Positions 1 through 10,081 of a stretch of DNA of 64,000 nucleotides are shown here, in pieces. The stretch covers positions 62,001-126,000 of the forward strand of contig NZ_FOLO01000003.1 in assembly GCF_900112265.1 (NCBI RefSeq), in the 5' to 3' direction. This DNA comes from Pseudoalteromonas denitrificans DSM 6059. Lineage in GTDB: Bacteria > Pseudomonadota > Gammaproteobacteria > Enterobacterales > Alteromonadaceae. The notes under the pieces are model-generated. The model saw only the letters and a program-made list of their open reading frames with translations, was not told the DNA's origin and did no database searches. The translations under genes and the position numbers were made by a program. Position 1 is the stretch's first letter. Each line of letters starts with the position of its first letter.

Positions 1-466
1 CTACACCCGAGGTAGCGCTGAACTTAATAAAATCAAGTTCAGGTAATAAAGGTAACCACTTTTCTTTGCCATCAAAATCACTTAATGCAAACCTGAAACC
101 TTTTTGTTTTAATATTTTAACGTGCTCAACTAATGATTTTGAAGGAGTCGTACGTTCAACTATTTCAATAATTGTTTGTTTTGCACTTAAATATCCAGGT
201 AGCTCAGCCATAAGTGCTGCAGTTGAGTAATTAACAAATGCCATTGCCTCTCCAACATATGGAGATAATCCATAAAGAGACAAATTATCTAAAAATAAAT
301 CTAAGGAAGCCTGTTCATCAGTAACTTTTAACGGATAAGAGTTTTTATTTGAGTTGCGATACAGTAACTCATAACCGATACAGTGATAATCTTGTGTTAA
401 AATAGGATGTCGTGCGAGATACGCTTTTGTTTCTAACTCATCTGGTCCAGTTTCCATACATTTCAT
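1..466 (-). CDS. EAL/HDOD (YuxH-type) signalling protein, 5' part only
   Basis: Reading leftward from ATG at 466, the frame is open to the window edge, about 155 codons. The N-terminus carries RHPILTQDYHCIGYELLYR, the hallmark opening of the degenerate EAL domain in YuxH/CdgJ-type proteins. These pair an EAL-like half with a C-terminal HDOD half. In this family the EAL half usually lacks phosphodiesterase activity and the protein regulates motility or surface behaviour. The visible part also has IIEIVERT and a later FALSDFDG segment where active enzymes have a DDFG-type motif. The HDOD half lies outside the window, so the family call rests on the N-terminal half. ATG at 457 is an alternative start. 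Confidence 0.75.
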   Translation of the reverse strand, partial: MKCMETGPDELETKAYLARHPILTQDYHCIGYELLYRNSNKNSYPLKVTDEQASLDLFLDNLSLYGLSPYVGEAMAFVNYSTAALMAELPGYLSAKQTIIEIVERTTPSKSLVEHVKILKQKGFRFALSDFDGKEKWLPLLPELDFIKFSATSGV

Positions 467-692
467 TTATTTATAATACTTAGGATAAAGATAGAACAGT
501 AAAATATTATTACCACTGACTCTGGATACTTATCTTGAAGATCAATGCCATTTTTTATTTTAAGTAATAGAATTTAAATTGTTTCCTTCTTTGCTTCATC
601 TATACTTGGATGATGTTTTGTGATGTTTTGTCATAGTAAAACATTGACGCTTAATAACAAATATACTTGTTTAAAGTGATAAAGGAGTGAAA
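467..692. other. intergenic region between divergent signalling genes
   Basis: This 226-base A+T-rich gap separates the leftward EAL/HDOD gene from the rightward GGDEF-EAL gene, so it should hold both promoters. A short direct repeat, tgatgttttg, occurs twice near 610-630. I see no confident operator. AGGAG at 683-687 favours GTG 693, five bases downstream, as the start of the next gene over GTG 687. Confidence 0.4.
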
Positions 693-2643
693 GTGAAAGA
701 TAAAAAAAATTTATTTTTTAAACTAAGTTTTATTATTTTTTTCAGTATGTTATTAATCTATATTGTTTTTATTCTTTCTTTTTCTCAGGCGATTTCAGTC
801 CTACATCAAGATCTTTTCTCTTCGTCACTTGAACAAATAAAAATTGAAGATGCAAAGGAAACAAATAACACATTATTATCTGTTTTGTTTTTGAATAATC
901 TTGTATTAGACAAAAATGATAATACTTATTTTGTAATTAAAGTGGAAAATAGTCGTTATTTTGTCATGTCTATAAAAAACATTTTGAGTAAAATTATATT
1001 GTTAATTAACTTGCCACTTTTATTATTAATTTCAAGCCTCTTTTTATTACCGATTTATTTTAATTTCAAAAAAAAAAACAGCACAATAAAGCTTTAAATC
1101 ATATTAATCTGCAAGTTAACCAATTATCAAATATATTTGAACTATCAAAACCTGATAAAACGAAACAACACTGTGTTGAATCGTTAGAGACTTCTCTTAG
1201 TCTTATTATTGAGAAAATATCTCAATATCAGCGAGTGCTTCCATTAGTATTTTTCAAGATAAGCTCACTGGTTTGTGCGATAGGCATGCTTACTTAAAAC
1301 ATTTAGGCGAACAGTTGAAAATCGCTGAGAAAAACAATACAAAAAAATGCCTTTTATTCATTGATTTAGATGGGTTTAAGCAAGTTAATGACTCTTTTGG
1401 TCACAGTTTTGGTGATGAAATATTAATTCAGGTCGCTGAAAGGCTCAGAACAACGGTAAGGAGCCAATCACTTAGCAGTCAAGATCCTACCACTTTGCTT
1501 GAACATAATTTGGCTCGATTAGGAGGTGACGAATTCTCAGTTTTTATTGAAAATGCACAGGATCCTGCAATCGCTATAAATGTAGCACAGCAAGTTATTC
1601 AAGAAATTGAACGTGATTTTGTTTTAGGAAATAAAACAATCAAAATTGGAGCAAGCATTGGTATCGCTATTTATCCCGACAGCGCAGCTAATGCCTATGC
1701 GCTACTACAAATGGCAGATGTTGCTATGTATCGCGCTAAGACTGATGGAAGAGGAATTTTCAGAATTTACTCACCAGAAATGGGCAATAAAATGCGCAGA
1801 CACCATTATTTACTTGAAGAAATGAGGTTAGCGTTAGTAAATCAATCATTCACACTCTCCTTTCAACCTATCGTGCATGTTGAAGATTGCAGCATAGATT
1901 ACTTTGAGTCATTAGTACGTTGGAATCATCCTGTTGAAGGAGAAATTACACCGTCTGAATTCATTCCTATTGCTGAAGATTCCAATTTAATTTTACCTTT
2001 AGGCGATTGGATCATTCATGAAGCCTGTCGTCAAATGGCTGCTTGGTATAACGCTGGTATGAAAAAAGTAAGAATATCGATTAATGTTTCAGGTGTTCAA
2101 CTAAAACATAGAATATTACATCCTTGGATAATGGATATATTAAATAAAACAGGTTTACCACCAAAATCTTTATTATTAGAAATAACAGAGTCTTGCTTTA
2201 TTGAAGCAACTAAAGAAACAATAACTCAGCTAGAATTACTTAGAGAAGAAGGTATACAAATTGCTATTGATGACTTTGGTACTGGTTTTAGCTCATTAAG
2301 CACATTAGCAGATCTACCGATAGATGTAATTAAAATTGATCGACTATTTATAGAGCAGGCAAATGAAAAATCAAAATATAATAAAATATTAGAATCTATT
2401 AGTGAGTTAGGTAATAAACTCTCTTTAAAACTAGTCGCTGAAGGAGTTGAAAGTGCGGAACAATTTGAACTTGTCAGAAAACTAAATATCCAATGTGTGC
2501 AAGGTTATTTAGTCAGCCGGCCTGAAACATCTCGTAATGTTGGTAGCAAAGTACTAAAACAAAACTTAAATCATATTGCTTTAACAGGCACTAATATTTG
2601 GTTACCACACAGTCAAGACTCACAAAAATATTCTGCATTTTAA
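693..2643 (+). pseudogene. membrane GGDEF-EAL protein split by two homopolymer frameshifts
   Basis: The gene reads as one protein only if one base is restored at each of two homopolymers. The first part (from 693) has a transmembrane segment, a periplasmic loop and a second transmembrane segment, and stops at 1097 just after an 11-A run (1068-1078). The coding sense continues in the -1 frame (HNKALNHINLQ...) to a 5-T run at 1250-1254. A second -1 shift there restores QDKLTGLCDRHAY, the true start of the GGDEF domain. GGDEF is intact at 1522-1536. The EAL domain has ESL in place of EAL (1906-1914) but keeps the DDFGTG, KIDRLF and VAEGVE motifs. Both lesions lack one base in a homopolymer, so sequencing error, a real pseudogene and ribosomal slippage are all possible. 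If restored, it is an inner-membrane c-di-GMP cyclase/phosphodiesterase. Confidence 0.8.
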
Positions 2644-2789
2644 TATAATGGTTTAGTTAATCAGTCTTAAAGTTTAGTAATGCTTTGATATTATGTTTAT
2701 AAAATATACTTAGAAACAATTAAAACTGGATCTGCTGATCTTTGCAAGCTAGAATTAATTTAACTTTTAAAATTACAGTGGCTAACAAT

Positions 2790-3509
2790 ATGATATTTAA
2801 ACAATTGAAATATGCTATTTTTGCAACAAGCCTTATCAGCACATCTGTATTTGCCGATTTACAAAAAGGAATTAATGCTGCAAATAATGGCGATTTTCAA
2901 ACCGCAATAAGCGAATTTCAATATTTAGTTGATCATGATTATGCTCCTGGTATGTATCATTTGGCCGAGCTTTACTCTCGAGGTTTAGGTATTGCCAAAA
3001 ACCAGCAAAAAGCCATTGAACTATACCAAAAAGCCGCAGCCCAAGACTTTCCTGATGCTATTTTTTCATTAGCCGTTATTTATAAAGAAGGTGAAGGTGT
3101 AAAAGTAAATCTACCTAAATCATTGGATTTATTTACACTTGCAGCAGATAAAGGTATGGCTGCCGCACAGTATAATTTAGGTGTTATGTATACGAACGGT
3201 GAAGGAACAAGAAGGAATTATCACGCAGCTGTGAAATGGTACACAAAAGCAGCGTCTCAAAATTATACATTAGCTCAATTTAACTTGGCACTCATGTATT
3301 TTGAAGGTCTAGGTGTTGATAAAAGCATTGAAATGTCTTATATCTGGAATACAATTGCAGAATATAATGGTAATAAACAGGCAAGTCACAGTCGAAAATT
3401 AGATGAAAAAAAACTTTCTCCTAGTCAAATTGAATTGTCTAAGGAAAAAGCTGATGAGATGTATTACAAGATCCAAGAAGGTAAATTCATAGGTAACAGA
3501 CGTATTTAA
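2790..3509 (+). CDS. exported Sel1-repeat protein
   Basis: This 239-residue protein starts at ATG 2790. That start gives a clean signal peptide ending near SVFA|DLQK, whereas the upstream TTG at 2742 would bury it. It contains about four Sel1-like helical repeats of roughly 36 residues, with AEYLSRG/YKEGEGV/YTNGEG/YFEGLGV-type turns between residues 50 and 190. Sel1 repeats are protein-interaction scaffolds and a specific partner cannot be read from sequence. Its stop overlaps the stop of the convergent aldehyde dehydrogenase gene by four bases, leaving no room for a terminator between them. Confidence 0.82.
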   Translation: MIFKQLKYAIFATSLISTSVFADLQKGINAANNGDFQTAISEFQYLVDHDYAPGMYHLAELYSRGLGIAKNQQKAIELYQKAAAQDFPDAIFSLAVIYKEGEGVKVNLPKSLDLFTLAADKGMAAAQYNLGVMYTNGEGTRRNYHAAVKWYTKAASQNYTLAQFNLALMYFEGLGVDKSIEMSYIWNTIAEYNGNKQASHSRKLDEKKLSPSQIELSKEKADEMYYKIQEGKFIGNRRI

Positions 3510-4954
3510 CGAATGAATAACTTAGAAAGGACTCTTTTCATAAATTTTTTATTGTAATTTAACAAACGACTTCTTGGGCTAAAACGATAGCTGGTCAGCA
3601 CAGTTTTAGCTTTTGAAAAAGTAATAAACCCCTCTTTACCATGATATTGCCCCATACCCGATGCGCCAATGCCTCCAAAAGGCGCATCATCTGCGGATAC
3701 ATGCATTAAAGTATCATTAATACATACTCCACCACTATGCGTATTTTTTAAAATCTCTTTTTGAATTTTTTGGTTAAAACTCATTAAATATAGGGCTAAA
3801 GGACGGTCCCTATCATTTATATATGCAATGGCATCATTTAAAGTGTCATACCCTATTATAGGTAACAACGGCCCAAATATTTCATTTTTCATTATTAACA
3901 TATCATCAGTGACATCTGTTACCAAATGGATCAGCATTTTATGCTTATCTTCATTAATTGCATTTTGTGTTACAGAAGATATTGTTGCACCTTTTAGCTG
4001 AGCCTCTTCAAGATATTGTTTTAATCTAGAAAATTGAGCCTGATTAATGATTGAACTGAAATTTTTGTCTTCGAGCCCTTCAGGATACATTTTATTAAAC
4101 TCTGATATGAAGCACTTAATGAAATCATCAATTTTATCTTGGGGCAATAATACATAATCTGGAGCGACACATATTTGCCCTGCATTGAGACATTTACCTA
4201 TCATCAAACGTGAAACTGCGGTTTTAATGTCCATGTCTGGCGCAATAATCGTTGGTGACTTCCCACCTAATTCAAGAGTCACAGGTGTTAAATTCGCTGC
4301 AGCTGCACGCATAACATGTTTTCCAACAGCTGTTGAACCTGTAAATAAAAGGTGATCAAAAGGCAAGCTGCTAAAGGCCTGCGCAATATCAGTTTCACCT
4401 TCTATTACAGTAATATCTGCACTTAAAGGTTTGAGTATTTCAATAATCACTTTATTTGTTTCAGGTGTGAATTCACTTAATTTAAGCATGATTTTATTAC
4501 CTGCAGCAATTGCAGTTGCTATCGGGCCTAAACTTAAAAATATAGGAAAGTTCCACGGAACAATAATGCCCACAAGTCCTAACGGTTGATATTGTACTTT
4601 TATTGTTGAGGGGGCGAGTAATAAACCACTACTTCGACGTTCATTTTTAGCCCAATGAGGTAATTTTTTAATCGTATATTTAATGTGTTGTATTGTGGGT
4701 AAAATATCGGCTAAAACTGAATCAAATTCACTTCTGTAACCATAGTCTTGATTTAAGGCTGAGACCAACTCCGGTTGAAAACGCAATAAACTTTTTTTAA
4801 GTGAGTTCAGTCTATCAATTCTGCAGTTAATTTCTGGATAAGGTTCGTTCAAAAACCTTTTTTTCAATTCAGAGAATTTGTTATTTAGTATAACTTGATG
4901 AGCCATGGGCTGTATATCTTCAATAATTGGCTGATGTGGATTATGTAAACGCAT
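3506..4954 (-). CDS. coniferyl-aldehyde-type aldehyde dehydrogenase
   Basis: This 482-residue NAD(P)-dependent aldehyde dehydrogenase belongs to the subfamily annotated as coniferyl aldehyde dehydrogenase. It has the LELGGKSP motif with the general-base glutamate, NAGQICVAPDY with the catalytic cysteine, and FTGSTAVGK in the cofactor-binding region. Length is normal for the family. ATG 4954 is preceded by a GGGGAAAAT ribosome-binding site; a second ATG about 16 codons in is possible. These enzymes oxidise aromatic or medium-chain aldehydes to acids and the true substrate is not evident. It is a single gene, convergent with the Sel1 gene. Confidence 0.88.
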   Translation of the reverse strand: MRLHNPHQPIIEDIQPMAHQVILNNKFSELKKRFLNEPYPEINCRIDRLNSLKKSLLRFQPELVSALNQDYGYRSEFDSVLADILPTIQHIKYTIKKLPHWAKNERRSSGLLLAPSTIKVQYQPLGLVGIIVPWNFPIFLSLGPIATAIAAGNKIMLKLSEFTPETNKVIIEILKPLSADITVIEGETDIAQAFSSLPFDHLLFTGSTAVGKHVMRAAAANLTPVTLELGGKSPTIIAPDMDIKTAVSRLMIGKCLNAGQICVAPDYVLLPQDKIDDFIKCFISEFNKMYPEGLEDKNFSSIINQAQFSRLKQYLEEAQLKGATISSVTQNAINEDKHKMLIHLVTDVTDDMLIMKNEIFGPLLPIIGYDTLNDAIAYINDRDRPLALYLMSFNQKIQKEILKNTHSGGVCINDTLMHVSADDAPFGGIGASGMGQYHGKEGFITFSKAKTVLTSYRFSPRSRLLNYNKKFMKRVLSKLFIR

Positions 4955-5134
4955 ATTTTCCCCGGTTTAAATCAAATAAATACCAATTTAAAAGGTGATA
5001 CTAAAATTATTCAAAACCTTAAAAATTGCTATCACAGTTTACTTTTTATTTTTTATTAAACAAAACTGGACGGACTAGTTTGATTTAAACTATCAAGGCT
5101 TGTGATCTAAGTCAATTTAGTTGCTACTCTTGTA

Positions 5135-6449
5135 TCAATCAAATTGAAAGTACCATGATAATCTTATTTTTTTGCCTGCTCCTGGTACTTTGCCATCAGG
5201 TACTCTTGAGTCAAAAGTTGTGTAATTTTTATCTGGAATATTATTAATATGTAAACTGAGTCTTGAATTGTTTTGAATTTTCCAAATAATCGACGCTGAT
5301 AATAATGCATCTTGTAATTTAAGTAGCTAGTGTAAAAATATTGATAACTTTCATTTATGGAAGAATTAAATAAAAAAGTAGAGGTTAGTCCCCAATCAAA
5401 ATGGCTTGTATTTATGCCTGCTTGAGATTGTTTTGCTCTTCTTAATTCAAAGTCGCTGGATAATGTATACGTTTTATTCAGTTTAATTTGATGATCAAGA
5501 TTAATTTCTTTTGTTTTCCAAAATGGACCAACTAAAAATTCATTCTCAACTATCCCTAAATTATCAGGGATCACCATACCAGAAGATGAAATTTGATGTT
5601 CACCGTATAACAGTTTTGTACTTAAAGTGCTTCTTTTATCCTGCCACCAGCGATAATGTGCACTCAGGTAAGCATTTTGACTTTCATGTTGATTGTTAGA
5701 TGAAAAACCACTTAAATTAATAAACTCATCTAAGTTAACTTTATTGTATCGAGTGCTGAGTTTAAGGTTTTTATAATTGAGTTTGAACTCAAAGAAAATT
5801 GATTTTAAAGGATCTTTCGCTATTTGATCAGAAGAAACGTAATATACTTGGCCATTATCTCTATCAAGCGCTAAATTGATATTTACTTTTAATGTATCAC
5901 TTAACGATTTATACCAAGACGAAGCCAATTGATATAGGTTATTATTCCCGATTGTGACTTTTATATTTTTTTGTTCTTCTTCGGTAAGTATATTCATTAC
6001 CCCTAAAAATGCATTACTTCCATATAATGCAGAGCCAGGACCTCTTATAAATTCAATTCTTTGAACAATCGATGCGGGTATAAATGGCGTGTAAACTAAA
6101 GCTTTGCCAAATGATATTTCATTTAACCTCTCTCCATTGATCATGATTAATATATATCCATTATCTAAAAATACGCCTCTAGCATGTTCTTTTGGTACGG
6201 CTCCTACCCAATCACCTCGCGCAACCTGGAAACAGATACAAAATTGATGATGTCATATGCATTGTGAATACCTAAAGATTGAATTTTTTGTTTAGAAAAT
6301 AAAGTGATCGAAGAAGGTACTGATTTGAGCGTTTCTTAAGTTTTAGTGGCTAAATCTATATTTACATTAAGTAACTCATCAAAAGTAAGGTTAAGATTGT
6401 CTTTTTCTAATTTCTCAATAAAATTTACGGCTTTAATAAATTTAGTCAT
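5135..6449 (-). pseudogene. decayed TonB-dependent receptor
   Basis: These are remnants of a TonB receptor of the class whose plug begins LSLEELLNV-T-A-SK. Reading leftward from 6449, LTFDELLNVNIDLATKT is followed in frame by a TAA at 6336-6338. The plug sequence (SVPSSITLFSKQKIQSLGI) then continues to a frameshift near 6226-6236, after which QVARGDWVG, ARGVFLDNGY and MINGERLNE resume in another frame. The barrel runs to about 5330 and then jumps, with a frame change, to a recognisable C-terminus (SRLSLHINNIPDKNY, then SWYFQFD and a stop at 5135). About half of the barrel and the signal peptide are missing. Four separate lesions make this a pseudogene rather than a sequencing artefact. Confidence 0.8.
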
Positions 6450-6457
6450 TTTGTTAT

Positions 6458-6709
6458 TTATTTGAACCATACTTTTCCACCAATTATTTTATAAGCGGGT
6501 GTACCTTTGATCAAAGTTTCTCTGGCAAACGACTGCCCACAATTAGGGCACAAACACCGTTTTATAGTGAAGTCTTGACTGATCCTTTCTTTAAAACACT
6601 TTACTAAGGCGCCCTTGCCTCCTTTTCTGTATTTAAATAATTGTGTCTTGCATTTAGTGCAAAAAATATCTACTGTTTTAGTTGGACCTTTTTTATTGGG
6701 TTTAGCCAT
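6458..6709 (-). CDS. small zinc-ribbon protein
   Basis: This basic 83-residue protein starts at ATG 6709 (MAKPNKKGP). It has two CxxC pairs, FCTKC near residue 18 and LCPNC near residue 54, the arrangement of a zinc ribbon. The ATG lies inside the last codons of the peroxiredoxin gene (eight-base overlap), so the two are probably translated together. The family resembles uncharacterised Zn-ribbon proteins of marine gammaproteobacteria. No function is inferred beyond metal binding and perhaps nucleic-acid contact. Confidence 0.7.
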   Translation of the reverse strand: MAKPNKKGPTKTVDIFCTKCKTQLFKYRKGGKGALVKCFKERISQDFTIKRCLCPNCGQSFARETLIKGTPAYKIIGGKVWFK

Positions 6710-7235
6710 TTTTCTTCGTTTTACTCTTAGCAATATTTAAAATTTTTAAATTGTCAGCTATATCCTTTGCAGCGGTTTTAGGGTTTATATCTTCATCAAT
6801 CTTTAAAATCTTTCCGTTTTCTCCAATATAAAATGTGACTCTACTGGCTACACGAAATAAGTTAAGTACATCATATGCTTTTGCTATTTCTTTTGTAGGA
6901 TCACTTAACATAGGAAAATCAGCTTTTGTTTTTTTAGCAAAGTCACGGTTATCGTCAAGTGGATCAACGGATGCCATAAAATAAGCGGCTTTGTATTGTC
7001 TGATCAAATGACCTTGCTTGACTAAGGAAAGACATTCTAGGGTACAACCTCTTGTATTTGCCATTGGATACCAAGCTAAAACAATCGTTTTTTTATTTTT
7101 AAAATCAGATAATTCATAAAACTTACCTGTCGTTGCCTGTAATCTAAAGTTAGGAGCTAAGTCTCCAACTTTTAAGTCTATTGCTAATACTGAAAAACTC
7201 ATCGTTAAAATCAGACTGATAATGAGTCTGTTCAT
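6702..7235 (-). CDS. exported peroxiredoxin (AhpC/TSA, BCP-like)
   Basis: This thiol peroxidase is about 177 residues from ATG 7235, the start that places a signal peptide (MNRLIISLILTMSFSVLA) at the N-terminus. The active site PMANTRGCTLEC matches the peroxiredoxin PxxxTxxC motif with its peroxidatic cysteine. A second cysteine four residues later is the resolving position in BCP-type enzymes. The thioredoxin-fold end (ASRVTFYIGENGKI) is present. It should reduce peroxides in the periplasm and probably needs a periplasmic thiol donor. The in-frame start at 7265 would add ten residues and spoil the signal peptide. Confidence 0.85.
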   Translation of the reverse strand: MNRLIISLILTMSFSVLAIDLKVGDLAPNFRLQATTGKFYELSDFKNKKTIVLAWYPMANTRGCTLECLSLVKQGHLIRQYKAAYFMASVDPLDDNRDFAKKTKADFPMLSDPTKEIAKAYDVLNLFRVASRVTFYIGENGKILKIDEDINPKTAAKDIADNLKILNIAKSKTKKNG

Positions 7236-7431
7236 TATAAATATCATAAAATTCATCCAAATCATTCATTGCGTTTAATGATATAGATCAATCTAAAAAA
7301 ACGCAAAATATGATTTAAAAACAACAAATTAAATTAGGTGCGACATAATGCCGCACTTTAGCATTCTCCCTTTGTTCTAAACATTAATTACCTAGAAAAT
7401 ATAGAGATGAAATTTATAAGGTGTTTATTAT

Positions 7432-9492
7432 ATGAAATTTAAAACTCTCTCTATTGCAATCTCTCTTGCTTTGTCTATTACCAGTGAAATGGCTTTTGCT
7501 AATGAACAACAATTAAGTGCTATAGAAGTTATAACAATAAAAGCACCTAAATTGACTCATTCAGAAACAGCTTTAGCTGAAGGCAATTTAGTCATGCCTG
7601 ATGTGGCTGATTGGCTAAAAACGGTACCTGGTGCTGATATAAATAAAAATGGTCCAATTACAGGTATAGCACAATATCGCGGTATGTATGGTGATCGTAT
7701 CGCTAAAAGTATCAGTGGTCATCAAATTATTAGTGCTGGTCCTAATGCTATGGATGCCCCACTTACTTATATTAACCCAATAATGGTTGATTCAGTTGCT
7801 GTATATCGAGGGATCGCACCTATAAGTAGTGGTATTGATACTTTAGGTGGTTCAGTTGAAGTTAACTTAAAACGTGCATTGCCAAATAAAGAATTTGAAA
7901 TAACAGGGGATCTTGCGACAAGTTATAATGATATCAATAATGCATCAAATTTAGCGGGAGATATAAATTTTAGTGGTAATAATTTAGCACTATTAGCATA
8001 TGTAAGTAATCAAAAAGGTGATGATTACGAAAGTGCGAATGAAGCGGAAGTAAAGTCGACTCAATATGATAAAAAACAGCATGGCACAGATTTAAGATAT
8101 GCAATAAACCGCTTCACTTTAGGTGTAACTTGGCATCATTCAGAAACTAAAAACTCAGGAACTCCTGCCTTACCGATGGATATAGATTATATTAAATCTG
8201 ATAGATATAACCATGATGGTGAATATGACAGTGAAAACTGGCAATTAAACTGGCAGTTTGGTTACCAAGATGCGACTCACGGTATGGATAATTTTAGTCA
8301 ACGGGAAAATAACATACTTGCAAAGCATAGATATAATACCGCGGATGCAAAAACCTTAGATTATAAAATTGAATACATCCAAGATGAATTAACTCTGGGG
8401 TTTGAAGGATTCGACTCTGAACATAATTCAAACATAACAAACCCTGATAATATGATGTTTAATGTTTTAAATTTCAACAAGGTAATAGATGAACGTAATA
8501 GCATTTATGCTCAATGGCAACCGAGCATTGGTGAAACATCATATACATTTGGGGTCCGACTCAAAAATAATAAAGCAGATGCCAAAAATGTTGCAACATC
8601 GATGGCAATGATGAGCATGCATGTTAAGGCCCTACAGGATGCATTCAACTCATCTGATAAAAGTGTATCTGATACCACATATGATATTGCTTTAAATAGC
8701 CAGAAAGTATTATCTGACAATACCTCATTGAATTATGCAATAGCAATTAAGCAAAGAGCTGCGAGCTACCAAGAACGCTATCTGTGGTTACCTATGCAGG
8801 CGACAGGAGGTTTAGCTGATGGTAAAACCTATGTTGGCAATATTAACTTGGAGCCAGAAACAGCTTACCAATTAGATGTAGGTTATAATTATGAAGCACA
8901 CCATTTTGCAATTGCGCCTCACTTGTTTTACCAAAAAGTGAATGATTATATTCAAGGCACACCTTCTAAAAGCATGCACGTAAAAATGGTTGCAAATATG
9001 ATGATGGGTGATGAAATGCCACTTGAATTTACAAATATAAATGCAAAATTATTTGGTGCAGATTTAAATTGGCATTATAAAATTAACGATAAAATGAAAC
9101 TATCCGGTATTGCCAGTTATGTACGAGGAAAGCGTGATGATATTAATGATGATCTTTATCGTATAATGCCTTTAAATACGCGTATTAATATAAATTATCA
9201 TCACGCAAACTGGCAAACAAACTTAGCATTGCATGCATATAATAAACAAACACATACCTCAGAACTGAATAATGAAAAAACAAGTGCTGGTTATGCTGTG
9301 ATTGATTGGCAGCTGGATTATTTTTTAACAACAGGTCTTGTTGTCAGAGGCGGGGTTAATAATTTATTAAATAAAGAATACAGTGACCATTTAGCGGGTA
9401 TTAATCGAGCAAATGGCAGTGAAATTGAGAAAGGTCAGCGTATTCCAGCTATGGGTAGAAATGTATATTTAGCAATGGATTACCAATTTTAA
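7432..9492 (+). CDS. TonB-dependent receptor, Met-rich, OprC-like (copper candidate)
   Basis: This 686-residue outer-membrane receptor has a signal peptide cleaved after AFA, a TonB-box-like stretch, a plug domain (about 45-155) and a 22-strand-type barrel ending in YQF. The plug has a GPNAMDAPLTY segment resembling the PNHM-PPLSY region of OprC/NosA copper receptors. Two extracellular-loop-like stretches are rich in Met and His: one near 8595-8630 (MAMMSMHVK) and one near 8971-9020 (SMHVKMVANMMMG). OprC-type receptors bind and import copper, so copper is the best guess here, but the cysteine of the OprC site is not conserved. The neighbouring sensor kinase also has a Met/His-rich loop. A bidirectional terminator follows. 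Confidence 0.8.
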   Translation: MKFKTLSIAISLALSITSEMAFANEQQLSAIEVITIKAPKLTHSETALAEGNLVMPDVADWLKTVPGADINKNGPITGIAQYRGMYGDRIAKSISGHQIISAGPNAMDAPLTYINPIMVDSVAVYRGIAPISSGIDTLGGSVEVNLKRALPNKEFEITGDLATSYNDINNASNLAGDINFSGNNLALLAYVSNQKGDDYESANEAEVKSTQYDKKQHGTDLRYAINRFTLGVTWHHSETKNSGTPALPMDIDYIKSDRYNHDGEYDSENWQLNWQFGYQDATHGMDNFSQRENNILAKHRYNTADAKTLDYKIEYIQDELTLGFEGFDSEHNSNITNPDNMMFNVLNFNKVIDERNSIYAQWQPSIGETSYTFGVRLKNNKADAKNVATSMAMMSMHVKALQDAFNSSDKSVSDTTYDIALNSQKVLSDNTSLNYAIAIKQRAASYQERYLWLPMQATGGLADGKTYVGNINLEPETAYQLDVGYNYEAHHFAIAPHLFYQKVNDYIQGTPSKSMHVKMVANMMMGDEMPLEFTNINAKLFGADLNWHYKINDKMKLSGIASYVRGKRDDINDDLYRIMPLNTRININYHHANWQTNLALHAYNKQTHTSELNNEKTSAGYAVIDWQLDYFLTTGLVVRGGVNNLLNKEYSDHLAGINRANGSEIEKGQRIPAMGRNVYLAMDYQF

Positions 9493-9528
9493 TCGAGACT
9501 AATGTATCAAACCGAATTATCATCAACA

Positions 9529-9560
9529 AAACCTGTTTTATTTTGAAACAGGTTTTTTTT
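9529..9560. terminator. bidirectional rho-independent terminator
   Basis: AAACCTGTTT (9529-9538) pairs with AAACAGGTTT (9546-9555) and is flanked by A and T tracts. It lies between the convergent TonB receptor and response regulator genes and overlaps the regulator's stop codon. Confidence 0.85.
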
Positions 9561-10065
9561 GCAATTTACGTTGTAAAGTACGTCTATGCATGCCTAATTG
9601 TCGTGCTGTAGCTGAAACATTTCCCTCGTTACAATTAAGCACTTGCTGTATATGTTCCCACTCAAGACGTTCCGTTGACATAGTATCCGTTTCTATTTCA
9701 TGTGCTTCATTATTAGAATTTATTCCTGTGAGTGATTTTAGAATCATTTTAGTATCTGCAGGCTTTGCTAAATAGTCATCAGCACCTAAACGCATTGCTT
9801 CAACCGCTGTAGTGATACTTGCAAAACCCGTTAATAAGACTAATCGCACTTTTGGCAGAGCAGCTCTAATGGGTTTAATTAAATTTAAGCTACTTTCATC
9901 AATAAGTTTCATATCTAGTAGTATGTGCGTTGGTTTAAGCTGTAAGCATGAATGTAAAACCTCATCTGCTTGATGCGTTTCAAAACAATTAAATCCGTGT
10001 TTTGTAAACCTTCGATTAAGGGTTGCTGCCAGCGATTTATCGTCTTCAATTATTAATAACTTCAT
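9538..10065 (-). CDS. RegA/PrrA/ActR-type response regulator
   Basis: This 175-residue protein has an N-terminal receiver domain (LLIIEDD, phospho-acceptor Asp in ILLDMKL, conserved Lys in YLAKPA) and a C-terminal Fis-type helix-turn-helix (NVSATARQLGMHRRTLQRKL). This is the RegA/PrrA/ActR layout, in which phosphorylation by a RegB-type kinase controls redox-linked genes. It lies 16 bases downstream of the kinase and is presumably its partner. A redox target is expected from the family. The adjacent Met-rich receptor makes a metal-linked regulon possible, which is inference. Confidence 0.9.
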   Translation of the reverse strand: MKLLIIEDDKSLAATLNRRFTKHGFNCFETHQADEVLHSCLQLKPTHILLDMKLIDESSLNLIKPIRAALPKVRLVLLTGFASITTAVEAMRLGADDYLAKPADTKMILKSLTGINSNNEAHEIETDTMSTERLEWEHIQQVLNCNEGNVSATARQLGMHRRTLQRKLQKKPVSK

Positions 10066-10081
10066 TTTAAAGCGTCCATAT

